Shown here: one piece after another, positions 8,129 to 16,996 of the stretch | How positions within the stretch are numbered: the stretch's first letter is position 1 | Layout of the letters: each line of letters starts with the position of its first letter | Assembly: GCA_028875225.1 (NCBI GenBank) | Contig: JAPPFB010000017.1 | Coordinates: 145,920 to 209,919, forward strand | Direction: 5' to 3' | Source of the DNA: Chloroflexota bacterium | GTDB lineage: Bacteria > Chloroflexota > Dehalococcoidia > Bin125 | DNA length: 64,000 nt | Notes under the pieces: generated by a model | What the model saw: the letters and a program-made list of their open reading frames with translations, nothing else | What the model was told of the DNA's origin: nothing | The model's database searches: none | Translations under genes and position numbers: made by a program

Positions 8129-9493
8129 ATGCAGCACCGACCGACCGCCGCCCGAGTCCCAGATCCCGGAATCCGTCAGTTGTTCACGCGCGAAGCGCGT
8201 TGGCAGGCCTGGCTCGACGTTGAAGCGGCGCTGGCACGCGCCGAGGCCGAACTCGACATGATCCCCGCGGACGCCGCAGTTGAGATTGCCAACCATTGCC
8301 AGCTCGAGTTGCTCGACGTTGACAACATCGAGGCCGGCCTTGCCGTGACGGCGCATCCACTGGTTCCGTTGATCTGGGAACTCGACCGGATACTCGGCGG
8401 CGAGGTCGGAGGTTATGTCCATTGGGGCGCGACGACGCAGAACATCACCCAGACGGGCGACATCCTCCAGCTACGGCAGGCGCATTCGATCATCCTGACC
8501 CAGATCGGACAGGTGCTGTCCTTGCTCGCCCCGCTCGCCGAGCGACACGCCGACGACCCATGCGCCGGCCGGACGCACGGGCAGCACGCGGTCCCGTCCA
8601 CATTCGGCTACAAGGTCGGCGCCTGGATCGACGAGCTCTGCCGGCACGTCGAACGGCTGCACGACGCCGAACCGCGCATCTTCGTCGCCATGCTGGGCGG
8701 CGCCGCGGGCAGCCTGGCCTCGTTCGGCGAGCCCGGGCTGGACGTGCAGGCCCGCATGGCGACACACCTGGATCTCTTGCCCATGCCAGTGCCGGGACGC
8801 ACGAGTCACGATCACCATGCCGAGTACGCCGCGATCCTCGCCATGCTCGCCGCGACCTGCCGCAAAATCGCCGATGAGACCTACACGTTGATGAAGCCCG
8901 AGTTCGGCGAGATCGAGGAACCGGTCCCGCCGGGCACGGTCGGCAGCAGCACGATGCCACAGAAGCGCAACCCCAAGCTCTCGCAGGACATCCGCGCCGC
9001 GGCGGCCCAGGTCACGACCTTGTTCCCGCTCGCGCTCGACGCGATGCGCACCGAGCACGAAGCGGACGGCTCCACCAGCGTCATGGTCGAGCGCGTCGTT
9101 CAGGGTTCCATCGAGCTGGTCGGAGACATCCTGGCGCGGATGATCCTGCTGTTCGACGGCATCGACGTCCGACCCGAACGGATGCGGGCGAATCTCGACC
9201 TCTCAGGAGGACTGATCATAAGCGAGCGAATCATGCTCGCCCTGGGCGAGAAAATGGGCCGCCAGCGCGCCCATGATGTCGTCTACGAACACGCCCAGGA
9301 CGCCGCCGTGCAGGACGTCGCATTCCGCGATCTGCTGATCGCCGATCAGGAGGTTCGCAGTCACCTATCTGAGGCCGAACTTGACCAGTTGCTCGATCCC
9401 GCGACCTACACCGGCGCCTGCGCTGAGATCGCGCGTACGCAAGCCCAGCGCGCGCGTCGGGTCGCCGAACGCCTAGACTCCGCCCAGAACTGA
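8129..9493 (+). CDS. Fumarase/aspartase superfamily lyase (adenylosuccinate lyase / 3-carboxymuconate cycloisomerase type)
   Basis: A protein of 454 residues. It shows the superfamily signature GSSTMPQKRNPK (about residues 270-282), the substrate-binding loop HWGATTQNITQTGD and AGRTHGQHAVPSTFGYK. Members cleave C-N or C-O bonds with release of fumarate, or catalyse the related 3-carboxy-cis,cis-muconate lactonisation. The C-terminal part (PATYTGACAEIARTQ) resembles the PcaB/PurB-like branch. Its place among CoA transferase, EthD and luciferase-like genes argues for a catabolic role rather than purine synthesis. ATG 8129 has AAGGAG upstream. It heads a probable operon with the next two genes. 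Confidence 0.85.
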   Translation: MQHRPTAARVPDPGIRQLFTREARWQAWLDVEAALARAEAELDMIPADAAVEIANHCQLELLDVDNIEAGLAVTAHPLVPLIWELDRILGGEVGGYVHWGATTQNITQTGDILQLRQAHSIILTQIGQVLSLLAPLAERHADDPCAGRTHGQHAVPSTFGYKVGAWIDELCRHVERLHDAEPRIFVAMLGGAAGSLASFGEPGLDVQARMATHLDLLPMPVPGRTSHDHHAEYAAILAMLAATCRKIADETYTLMKPEFGEIEEPVPPGTVGSSTMPQKRNPKLSQDIRAAAAQVTTLFPLALDAMRTEHEADGSTSVMVERVVQGSIELVGDILARMILLFDGIDVRPERMRANLDLSGGLIISERIMLALGEKMGRQRAHDVVYEHAQDAAVQDVAFRDLLIADQEVRSHLSEAELDQLLDPATYTGACAEIARTQAQRARRVAERLDSAQN

Positions 9494-9521
9494 CCAGTCG
9501 AACGCGAGTGGAAGCGAGCGC

Positions 9522-10208
9522 ATGATGTTGAAATGGATCGTCCCGGTCACGAAGAAGGAAGGTGTCGACCGCGAGACCTTCTTCGAGTTCTGGCAATGCG
9601 TCCACGCGCCGCACGTCGCCAACCTCGCCAAGCCGCTTCGTTACGCCGTCACCTTCTTTGACGGTGCCGGTTCACTCGGTGGACCGCCGGCAACCGATGA
9701 CATGCCCTATGACGGCGTCGCCGAGCTCTGGTTCCGCGATTTCGAACATGTCAACGAGGCGTTCGGCGAACACCGTGGCGCGTTGCGCACCATCGACGGC
9801 TTCAGTGAACTGATCGAGCCGACCACCGACGGCATGTTCACGACCGAGAACATCATCGTCGACTCCGAGACAAGTGAAAATGCGTGCAAGTGGGTCGCGT
9901 TCGTCAAGAAGGGCGAGGGCGTCACGCGAGAAGAACTGTTCGCGGCCTGGAGCGACGGCCATTCGCCCAGAGTCGCCAACAACATCGCCCGCGCCGACGG
10001 CCGCTGCCTGCGCTACACGACATCGCACGCCAACCAGGGAGGCGAAGACGGGCCATGGGACGGCGTCGCCGAGCTCTGGTACACCGACGCCGAGGCAGCC
10101 CTCAATGGCCTGCCGCCATCTGACGAACCGGGCGATCCATTCCCACCGCTGATCGACGCCGCCGCAACGGTCATTCTGCAGGGCCGAGAAATCGTGGTCG
10201 TCTCGTAG
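9522..10208 (+). CDS. Tandem EthD-domain protein
   Basis: A protein of 228 residues made of two EthD-like ferredoxin-fold domains. The first (about 1-105) has KWIVPVTKKEGVDRETFFEFW and YDGVAELWFRD. The second (about 120-225) repeats the pattern with KWVAFVKKGEGVTREELFAAW and WDGVAELWYTD. EthD proteins are small alpha+beta barrel proteins found with ether- or aromatic-degrading enzymes, but their biochemical role is poorly known. The gene lies 28 bases after the lyase and 34 bases before a luciferase-like oxidoreductase, all on the same strand, so it is most likely part of one degradation operon. Confidence 0.82.
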   Translation: MMLKWIVPVTKKEGVDRETFFEFWQCVHAPHVANLAKPLRYAVTFFDGAGSLGGPPATDDMPYDGVAELWFRDFEHVNEAFGEHRGALRTIDGFSELIEPTTDGMFTTENIIVDSETSENACKWVAFVKKGEGVTREELFAAWSDGHSPRVANNIARADGRCLRYTTSHANQGGEDGPWDGVAELWYTDAEAALNGLPPSDEPGDPFPPLIDAAATVILQGREIVVVS

Positions 10209-10242
10209 ACTTCAGGAGAACCCGACACGAACGGAGTCTCGG

Positions 10243-11583
10243 ATGAAATTCGGCATTTTCTACGAACACCAGCTGCCCAAGCCGTGGAGCGAGGGCCAGG
10301 AACAGCAACTCTTCCAGGACGCGCTGGATCAGGTCGAACTCGCCGACAACCTGGGCATTGATCATGCCTGGGAGGTCGAGCACCACTTCCTCGAGGAGTA
10401 CTCGCACTCCTCCGCCCCGGAAGTGTTCCTGGCGGCCGCTTCGCAGCGGACCAAGAACATCCGGCTGGGGCACGGCATCGTCCTGATGCCGCCGGGCTAC
10501 AACCATCCGGCTCGCGTCGCCGAACGAATCGCCACGCTCGACCTGGTTTCCAACGGTCGCGTCGATTTTGGTACCGGAGAATCCGCCTCACGAGCGGAAC
10601 TCGAGGGCTATCGGGTCAATCCCGAAGAACGCCGGGCGATGTGGTTGGAGACGGTCGAGCAGGTCGCCAACATGCTGGCCATGAACCCGTATCCCGGCTA
10701 CGAGGGCCAATACTTCTCGATGCCCACCCGCAACATCGTGCCCAAGCCGGTGCAAAAGCCGCACCCCCCGCTCTGGGTCGCCTGCTCCAACCGCGACACG
10801 ATCCACCTCGCCGCCAAGCTGGGCATCGGCGCACTGACCTTCGCCTTCATCGACCCGGCCGAGGCCGAACACTGGGTCAACGACTACTACGAGACGATCA
10901 AAACCGAGTGCGTGCCGATTGGCCACTCGGTCAACGCGAACATCGCCATGGTCTCGTCGTTCTCGGTGCATCCGGACGCGGCCGAGGCCGAGGCTCGCGG
11001 TGGCGACGGCTTCCGGTTCTTCCAGTTCGCGCTCGGCCACCACTACGCCGCCGGCATGCACAAGCCGGGACGGACCAACATCTGGAAGGCCTGGGAGCAA
11101 CTACGCGACACCTGGCCGTCACAGGGCGGCGAGGGCGGGATCGGCACGCCCGACGAGTTGCGCGAGCACCTGCGCATCTTCGCCGATTGCGGCGTCGACC
11201 AGTCGGTCTTCATCCAGCAGGCCGGCAACAACCGCCATGAGCACATCTGCGAGTCGCTGGAGATCTTCGCCCGAGACGTGATGCCCGAGTTCAAGGAGTT
11301 CGAGGCGGAACGAGAAGCGAAGAAGCAGGAAGAGCTCGCGCCCTACATCGAGGAAGCGTTCAGGCGCAAAGCCGAACGCAACGAGATGATGGCCGAACTC
11401 TCCGACGACGAAATCCCCGTGTACGGACCGTACGGATTCGACGTCGTCGCCAGCGCGGACAACCGCCTGAGCGAGGAGTATCACCACGAAGGCGCGGAAG
11501 AGCGCGCTCGAGAGCAGGCCGCTCGCTTCGAGGAAATGAAGAAAACGGCCAACCTCGCCGTCGAATTGGGAGCGACCGACTAA
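10243..11583 (+). CDS. Luciferase-like (LLM) flavin-dependent oxidoreductase with long C-terminal extension
   Basis: A protein of 446 residues. Residues 1-340 form a luciferase-like monooxygenase TIM barrel (MKFGIFYEHQLPKPW; HAWEVEHHFLEEYSHSSAPE; RLGHGIVLMPPGYNHPARVAER; RVDFGTGESASRAELEG), which uses reduced flavin and O2. The last 100 residues are unusual for the family: a highly charged, probably helical extension (REAKKQEELAPYIEEAFRRK onward). Third gene of the lyase-EthD-LLM run. Its stop overlaps by 4 bases the stop of the convergent hydrolase gene. The substrate is unknown. Confidence 0.87.
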   Translation: MKFGIFYEHQLPKPWSEGQEQQLFQDALDQVELADNLGIDHAWEVEHHFLEEYSHSSAPEVFLAAASQRTKNIRLGHGIVLMPPGYNHPARVAERIATLDLVSNGRVDFGTGESASRAELEGYRVNPEERRAMWLETVEQVANMLAMNPYPGYEGQYFSMPTRNIVPKPVQKPHPPLWVACSNRDTIHLAAKLGIGALTFAFIDPAEAEHWVNDYYETIKTECVPIGHSVNANIAMVSSFSVHPDAAEAEARGGDGFRFFQFALGHHYAAGMHKPGRTNIWKAWEQLRDTWPSQGGEGGIGTPDELREHLRIFADCGVDQSVFIQQAGNNRHEHICESLEIFARDVMPEFKEFEAEREAKKQEELAPYIEEAFRRKAERNEMMAELSDDEIPVYGPYGFDVVASADNRLSEEYHHEGAEERAREQAARFEEMKKTANLAVELGATD

Positions 11584-12422
11584 CCGTCCGAACCGACGAC
11601 CGTCTTGAGGAACGCGGTCACCTTCTCCGCCGTCCGCTGTGGATGCTGGACGTGGGGCAGGTGGCCGCAGTCGTCCCAGACGTGGACCTCTGCGTTTGAG
11701 AACGTCTCCCGCTGTCGCTCGGCGTATCGCCAACTGATAAACGGGTCCTTGCGCCCCCAGATCACCAGGGCGGGCAAATCGCGAGGAGCCAGCGCCTCAC
11801 GCAGGATGTGGCCGTCATCGAAGTTCGTGGCCCGATAGAGCTGGAGCGTCACCCGGCGCGTATCGCGGTCGTCTTCGGTGATCAGGTCGTCCAGCCACTG
11901 GCCGGGCAAGGCGCGCCAGTTGCCGCGCTGCATGACGAGCTTGAACACGGGCCGCGTGGTCGTGGCCTGGAGGAACTCTCCCGCGAACCGCGTCTTCCAC
12001 AGGTTGGCGATCCAGTTGCCCGGATAGTTCTCCAGTACGCCTCCGGCCAGCAAGGTGACCGAGGCGCATTTGTCGGGATTCATCGCCGCCCACATCAATC
12101 CCGTCTGGCTGTGAAAGCTGTGCAATACCAGGTGGGCTCGCCTGATCCCCAACTCAGAGATGGCGGGCGCCAACCACTGCTGATAGCCCTCGATTGAGTA
12201 GGGAAAGTCCCGCGGTTTGTCGGCGCGCCCGAACCCCGGCAGGTCGAACGCAACCGAGCGGACGAGCTGCTCAGTCTCGGGCAGCAACCACTGAAAGTCT
12301 CGACCGGATCCGGGGACGCTATGCAGGCAGACAACCGCTTCTTCGCTGTCGCTCTCGCCGGCGGCGGTGACGATTCCGGCGACGCCGTTAATCGTAAGTC
12401 GGGACTCTCGCAGATTGGACAT
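11580..12422 (-). CDS. Alpha/beta hydrolase fold protein with unusual nucleophile elbow
   Basis: A protein of 280 residues from ATG 12422; an in-frame GTG 9 bases upstream is possible. It has an oxyanion-hole region LHSVPGSGRDF, FDLPGFGRADKP, a likely acid Asp in VIWGRKDPF and a catalytic His in DDCGHLPHVQHP. The nucleophile elbow is LHSFHSQ rather than G-x-S-x-G: Ser102 is kept, but both small residues are replaced by Leu and His. That is uncommon and may alter or reduce activity. It resembles meta-cleavage-product hydrolases and haloalkane dehalogenase-like proteins in general layout. Confidence 0.82.
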   Translation of the reverse strand: MSNLRESRLTINGVAGIVTAAGESDSEEAVVCLHSVPGSGRDFQWLLPETEQLVRSVAFDLPGFGRADKPRDFPYSIEGYQQWLAPAISELGIRRAHLVLHSFHSQTGLMWAAMNPDKCASVTLLAGGVLENYPGNWIANLWKTRFAGEFLQATTTRPVFKLVMQRGNWRALPGQWLDDLITEDDRDTRRVTLQLYRATNFDDGHILREALAPRDLPALVIWGRKDPFISWRYAERQRETFSNAEVHVWDDCGHLPHVQHPQRTAEKVTAFLKTVVGSDG

Positions 12423-12993
12423 GAGGCGCACCTGACGATGTCGACGAAGGCTGTTGGCTTCGAGCCGTAGTCAGAATATTCGCCGGCGCGCTTGCGTCAC
12501 TCTGGCCGCCGGGCGGTTCTGACGACGCAGCGTCGTTGGCTTGGATCGTTGTCCGGCACCAGGGGCAGATGGTCCAATCGGGATCGAGCACTCGCTCGCA
12601 TGATTCACAGGACAATCGAAGCGGCAGGGCGCAACGCGGACAGACCAGATAGTCGGCGGCGATTTCGTATGCGCAGCGCGGACACGGAGGCGCCTGTTCC
12701 AGTTCGCGCATGAGGGCGCTGGACTCCAGTCGATGTTCTTCCGCTTCCTGCAGGGTCAACGGCGGTCGCAGGACGCGGTAGACAACCAGTCCGGGAAAAT
12801 TGAAGATCAACACGATCAGCGTGAACACCACTTGGGCCATCGGTTCGACGGTCCGCTGGTGAATGTCCCTGGCGGTCCAGACGACTGCCGAGAACCACAG
12901 GACCACAAAGTACGCGCCGACGATCAACGCGAGAATCAGGCCGGTGTTCTCGGGAGAACCGCCCGGCCAGGAAATGCCGACTCCGTCGAGCAT
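12388..12993 (-). CDS. Membrane protein with C-terminal zinc-ribbon pair
   Basis: A protein of 201 residues. Two N-terminal hydrophobic segments (about 17-40 and 52-77: LILALIVGAYFVVLWFSAVVW and VVFTLIVLIFNFPGLVVY) are followed by two CxxC-CxxC zinc ribbons (PCPRCAYE ... VCPRCALP; LSCESCERV ... ICPWCRTT) and a disordered Ser/Ala-rich tail. ATG 12993 has GAGG upstream. The 3' end overlaps the start of the hydrolase gene by 35 bases. Double zinc ribbons on a membrane anchor are common in uncharacterised bacterial proteins; the role is unknown. Confidence 0.75.
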   Translation of the reverse strand: MLDGVGISWPGGSPENTGLILALIVGAYFVVLWFSAVVWTARDIHQRTVEPMAQVVFTLIVLIFNFPGLVVYRVLRPPLTLQEAEEHRLESSALMRELEQAPPCPRCAYEIAADYLVCPRCALPLRLSCESCERVLDPDWTICPWCRTTIQANDAASSEPPGGQSDASAPANILTTARSQQPSSTSSGAPHVQSARVPTYD

Positions 12994-13045
12994 GGATCGC
13001 CTCTGCTGCACCCCGCTGTCGCCACTATAGGTCGATTCCGCCAGT

Positions 13046-15328
13046 ATGCTCGCAACGATGAGCGATTTTCCGAGGACCGGCACAACGCGTTCACTGAGCG
13101 CACTCGACCTTGACCATCTGAATGACGCACAACGCGACGCCGTGACCCATCCTCACGGTCCGTTGCTGGTGATCGCAGGTCCCGGCTCGGGTAAGACCCG
13201 CGTCATCACGCATCGAATCGCCTGGCTGATCGAACAGGGAACGCCGCCCTGGCGGATTCTGGCCGTCACGTTCACCAATCGCGCAGCGCGGGAGATGCGT
13301 TCGAGGCTTGAAGCTCTGATCGGCGAGGAGGACAGCGACCGGGTCTGGCTTGGCACGTTCCATCGAATCTGCGTGCGTATGTTGCGATCGCAGGGGCAGG
13401 AAATCGGTGTGCCCCGCAACTTCGTCATCTTCGACAGCGACGATCAGATGCAGGTCGTGCGCAGCGCGCTCAAGGACTTGCAGATCGATCCGAAGCAGTA
13501 CGCGCCGAGGGCGTTGCTGAGCCGGATCTCGAGAGCCAAGTCCGAGGGCGACTCACTCGCTGATTTCAGCTCATCAACCGGCTCCTACTTCGACGAGATC
13601 GCGGCGCGGGTCTGGGAACGCTATGAGGCTTCGTTACGAGACGCTGCGGCACTCGACTTCGACGATCTCTTGCTGAAGACGCTTGAGATGTTCGAGCAGG
13701 ATCACATTCGGCGCACCTACGAAGAGCGATTCGACCACGTGCTGGTCGACGAGTTCCAGGACACGTCGACGATTCAGTACCAGCTGGCGCGAGCCTGGTC
13801 GGCCGGCAGCGGCAACCTGACCGTTGTCGGTGACCCGGATCAATCGATCTACTCGTGGCGCTCGGCCGACATTCGCAATCTCAACTACTTCTTGCGAGAT
13901 CACCAGGACGCGACAGAGGTCCAACTCAACAACAACTACCGCTCAACCCAACAGATTCTCGACGCGGCAAACGCCGTGATCGACCGCGCTGCCGATCGGA
14001 TCAAGCGGCAACTGGTCACCGAAAACCGCGGCGGCGCACTGCCGTGTTTGCATGAGGCGTACAGCGAGTCCGACGAAGCGGAGTACATCTCCAGTCACGT
14101 CGAGAGAGGAATGCGCGAAGGCGGTCTCCGGCCCGGAGATGCTGCAGTGCTGTATCGGACCAACGCGCAGTCGCGGGCGATCGAGGAATCATTGATCCAA
14201 CATGGAATTGCCTACCGCCTGGTCGGCGCGACGCGATTCTACGACCGCCGCGAAGTCAGGGATCTGCTGGCCTACCTGCGCCTGGTTCGCAATCCGGCCG
14301 ACGCGGTGGCCTTTGCTCGGGTGGTCAATGTCCCGACACGAGGCGTCGGCGCCAAAACGATTGAAACGCTGACCGACTGGGCGTCGACCCATGCCCGTTC
14401 GCCGTACCAGGCGGCGCAGGCCGCCGCCGGGCTCGACAGTGACGCCCTCGGCGGATACCTGACGCCGCCGGAGGTCTCGCGCCGAGCCGCCGCCTCGCTT
14501 CGCGAATTCGTCTTGCTGATCGAGGACGCTCGTCTGCAGGCCTCCAAAGAACCACTCTCGGATGCGTTGCGGGCAATCCTGGTCAAGACGCGCTACCGCG
14601 AATGGCTGGTCAGGCAGGCCGATAGCGAGACCGAAGCCGAGAGCCGCTGGGAGAACGTTCAGGAGCTGATCACGGTTACAGAGAATTACTCCGAGATTGC
14701 GCCGGGCGCGGCTCTGGATGCCTTTCTCGAAGATGTCGCCCTGGTCGCCGACGTCGACGACCTGCCGGACGGTCCGCCGGATGCCGTCACGCTGATCACG
14801 TTGCACCAGGCCAAGGGGCTGGAGTTCCCGGTCGTCTTCATGGTCGGCATGGAAGAATACCTGCTGCCGCATCAGCTCTCGATGGACGATCCGGTCCAGC
14901 TCCAAGAGGAGCGACGCCTCTGCTATGTCGGCATGACTCGCGCCATGCGCGAGCTACATCTGCTGCACGCCTTCCGGCGTTCGTATCAGGGGCGATCAGG
15001 ACACAATCCACCGTCGAGGTTCCTCGCCGACATCCCAGAGGATCTGCTGCAGCGCCATCAGCGGCAGCAGGCCCAGGTCGGCGCCGATGTTCGCCCGGCG
15101 CGCAACCGCACCGTGCGCTGGGACGACTTCGACTCGTTCGATCCCGAACCGGAGGCTGCGCCGGCGGTGGGTCTCAACGAAGGCGATGAAGTGTCGCACG
15201 AGATCTTCGGGCACGGAGTCGTGATTTCGATGCGAGCCATCGGTCGTGACGCCGAAGTCACGGTGCGCTTCGCCGAAACCGGAGTCAAGCGACTGCTTGC
15301 CTCGATGGCCAATCTCACGCGGGCCTAG
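13046..15328 (+). CDS. pcrA: UvrD/PcrA-type superfamily 1 DNA helicase
   Basis: A protein of 760 residues, full length for PcrA/UvrD. Visible helicase motifs are the Q-motif LNDAQRDAV, Walker A AGPGSGKTRVITHR, motif Ia VTFTNRAAREMR, motif II VDEFQDT, motif III GDPDQSIYSWR, TLHQAKGLEFPVVF (motif V) and RLCYVGMTRA (motif VI). A C-terminal Tudor-like tail (EGDEVSHEIFGHGVV) is typical of PcrA and binds RNA polymerase in known homologues. It is a 3'-5' translocase for repair and replication-conflict resolution. ATG 13058 is an alternative start; neither has a strong Shine-Dalgarno sequence. Confidence 0.93.
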   Translation: MLATMSDFPRTGTTRSLSALDLDHLNDAQRDAVTHPHGPLLVIAGPGSGKTRVITHRIAWLIEQGTPPWRILAVTFTNRAAREMRSRLEALIGEEDSDRVWLGTFHRICVRMLRSQGQEIGVPRNFVIFDSDDQMQVVRSALKDLQIDPKQYAPRALLSRISRAKSEGDSLADFSSSTGSYFDEIAARVWERYEASLRDAAALDFDDLLLKTLEMFEQDHIRRTYEERFDHVLVDEFQDTSTIQYQLARAWSAGSGNLTVVGDPDQSIYSWRSADIRNLNYFLRDHQDATEVQLNNNYRSTQQILDAANAVIDRAADRIKRQLVTENRGGALPCLHEAYSESDEAEYISSHVERGMREGGLRPGDAAVLYRTNAQSRAIEESLIQHGIAYRLVGATRFYDRREVRDLLAYLRLVRNPADAVAFARVVNVPTRGVGAKTIETLTDWASTHARSPYQAAQAAAGLDSDALGGYLTPPEVSRRAAASLREFVLLIEDARLQASKEPLSDALRAILVKTRYREWLVRQADSETEAESRWENVQELITVTENYSEIAPGAALDAFLEDVALVADVDDLPDGPPDAVTLITLHQAKGLEFPVVFMVGMEEYLLPHQLSMDDPVQLQEERRLCYVGMTRAMRELHLLHAFRRSYQGRSGHNPPSRFLADIPEDLLQRHQRQQAQVGADVRPARNRTVRWDDFDSFDPEPEAAPAVGLNEGDEVSHEIFGHGVVISMRAIGRDAEVTVRFAETGVKRLLASMANLTRA

Positions 15329-16245
15329 GACTCCGCGCGCTGTTGCGATTCCTGCTGGCGGATGCCCTGTTCGAATGCGGCAAGAGCGTCCCGCAGGACG
15401 TCTTCCGCTGCCAGGTCGGTGTCCCGCGCCTCCTGCACGAGATTGAGCAGGCGCTCACCGAGCTCTGGAGAGTCGCTGGACTGTCGGGCGAACCCGTTTC
15501 GTTCCGCGCGACCGAGGATCGATTGGGCCCGGGCCAGCGCTGGCAGCGTCCTGGGAACCCCGTCAAGCACCGATTCCCGATTCGGTCGTTCTCGCGCCTT
15601 GAGCCGCTCCCACGCGCCCTCGACCAGCTTCGGCGTGTCGGCTGTGCCGTCGCCAAAGACGTGCGGGTGCCGGCGCACGAGTTTGGCTCGAATGCCCTCC
15701 GAGACATCGTCAAGCGTGAAGTCACCGGCCTGCTCAGCCAACTTGGCATGCAGCACCACCTGCATCATCAGGTCGCCCAGCTCCTCGCAGAGTTCAGCCG
15801 GTTCGCCCGCGGCGATCGCCTCGAGCACTTCGTACGTCTCCTCCAACAGGTGAGGACGCAGGCTCTCGTGGGTCTGGGCGTTGTCCCAGGGACAACCATC
15901 GACCGGATCGCGGAGGCGGTCCATGACGCCGCGCACTCCGTCGGGCGCATCCCTGACATCAGACAGCTCGATTGGGTCAAGGATCGCGGCGGCGAATCCC
16001 GAGTGGACGCCGTTCAGTACTTCATCGACCGTGGATTGGCAGACCCCATCGTCCTCGTCCACAACCCGCAGCCGGTGTCCACGCGGATAGTGGCGCAGCG
16101 CGTTGGACAGGCCGGAGTCGTCATCGATCAGCAGCAACAGCACGCCGGTCGTGACCGGCGGCTCAGTCGAGGATCGAGCAACGACCAGCGACGCCTCGTC
16201 CTCAAGCCCGGCGACCTCGATGATTCTGGACAATCGCTTCATCAT
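15325..16245 (-). CDS. mazG: MazG family nucleoside triphosphate pyrophosphohydrolase
   Basis: A protein of 306 residues from ATG 16245, preceded by GGAG. Longer starts at 16281 and 16302 are open. The catalytic MazG domain (about residues 125-235) has CPWDNAQTHESLRPHLLEE, the metal-binding EExxE and ExxD pattern (EETYEVLEAI ... ELCEELGDLMMQVV) and RRHPHVFGDG. The first 110 residues are not MazG-like and could be a degenerate partner domain. MazG hydrolyses non-canonical or excess NTPs to NMP and PPi. Its stop overlaps that of pcrA by 4 bases. Confidence 0.88.
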   Translation of the reverse strand: MMKRLSRIIEVAGLEDEASLVVARSSTEPPVTTGVLLLLIDDDSGLSNALRHYPRGHRLRVVDEDDGVCQSTVDEVLNGVHSGFAAAILDPIELSDVRDAPDGVRGVMDRLRDPVDGCPWDNAQTHESLRPHLLEETYEVLEAIAAGEPAELCEELGDLMMQVVLHAKLAEQAGDFTLDDVSEGIRAKLVRRHPHVFGDGTADTPKLVEGAWERLKARERPNRESVLDGVPRTLPALARAQSILGRAERNGFARQSSDSPELGERLLNLVQEARDTDLAAEDVLRDALAAFEQGIRQQESQQRAES

Positions 16246-16281
16246 CGGAAACTCCGAGGCTCGGTACGCTCTACTCGACAT

Positions 16282-16986
16282 ATGAATCCTATCGCTCGAC
16301 ACGCATCGCTCCGGCTCGGCCGCTTGCTGGCGGAAGTTGCCCTGGCGGTCGCCCTGTTCACCCTGCCGGTTGCGTTCTCGGTCCGGTACGCGACGACATC
16401 GGCCTCATGGTGGGAGCGCGGATTTGAGCGTTATGACGCGACTGGTCGAACCGGTCTACCTCAAGAGGAAGTGTTGCGGGTCGCGCAGGAGACCCGCAAC
16501 TACCTGACCAATGACGATGAGCGGCTGGACGTCGATGTGGCCGGGACCGACTTCTACACGGAGCGAGAGATCTTGCACATGATTGACGTCAAGCGGCTGA
16601 TGGCGCGCACATTCGACGCCGGGTGGGCCGCGCTGGGGTTCATCATCGCCTTCGTCGCGGTGATCGTCTGGCGGCGGCGCAGAGAAGCGCCGACGGCGCT
16701 GGCCAGATCGACACTGTCCGCCTGCGGCGTGGTCGCGCTGCTGGTCGTAGTCCTGGGGATCATCGGGATCAGCGGGTTCGACTCCGCGTTCCGGCAGTTT
16801 CACCTGCTCTTCTTCACCAACGATCTGTGGCAACTGAGTTCTCGTGACGGACTGATCCAGCTCTTCCCGCAGCGCTTCTTCTTCGACACGACCTTGCTGA
16901 TCGGCGGTGTGACGCTGGCGGTGGTTGTCGCTGCCGGCGCAGGCTCGGCGATGTATCTGTGGCGACTCAGGCGCGGAAGCGGCTAA
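16282..16986 (+). CDS. DUF1461 (TIGR01906-type) integral membrane protein
   Basis: A protein of 234 residues with four hydrophobic segments (about 14-36, 110-130, 142-165 and 205-228). It also carries the extracytoplasmic blocks typical of this family: TREILHMIDVKRLM-like segment and FRQFHLLFFTNDLWQLSSRDGLIQLFP split over the conserved HxxFF and LIxLFP motifs. The function of the family is unknown. ATG 16282 abuts, back to back, an in-frame ATG of mazG in a CATATG palindrome, and no clear Shine-Dalgarno site is seen, so the start is less certain than the family assignment. Confidence 0.78.
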   Translation: MNPIARHASLRLGRLLAEVALAVALFTLPVAFSVRYATTSASWWERGFERYDATGRTGLPQEEVLRVAQETRNYLTNDDERLDVDVAGTDFYTEREILHMIDVKRLMARTFDAGWAALGFIIAFVAVIVWRRRREAPTALARSTLSACGVVALLVVVLGIIGISGFDSAFRQFHLLFFTNDLWQLSSRDGLIQLFPQRFFFDTTLLIGGVTLAVVVAAGAGSAMYLWRLRRGSG

Positions 16987-16996
16987 TACTGCCAGA

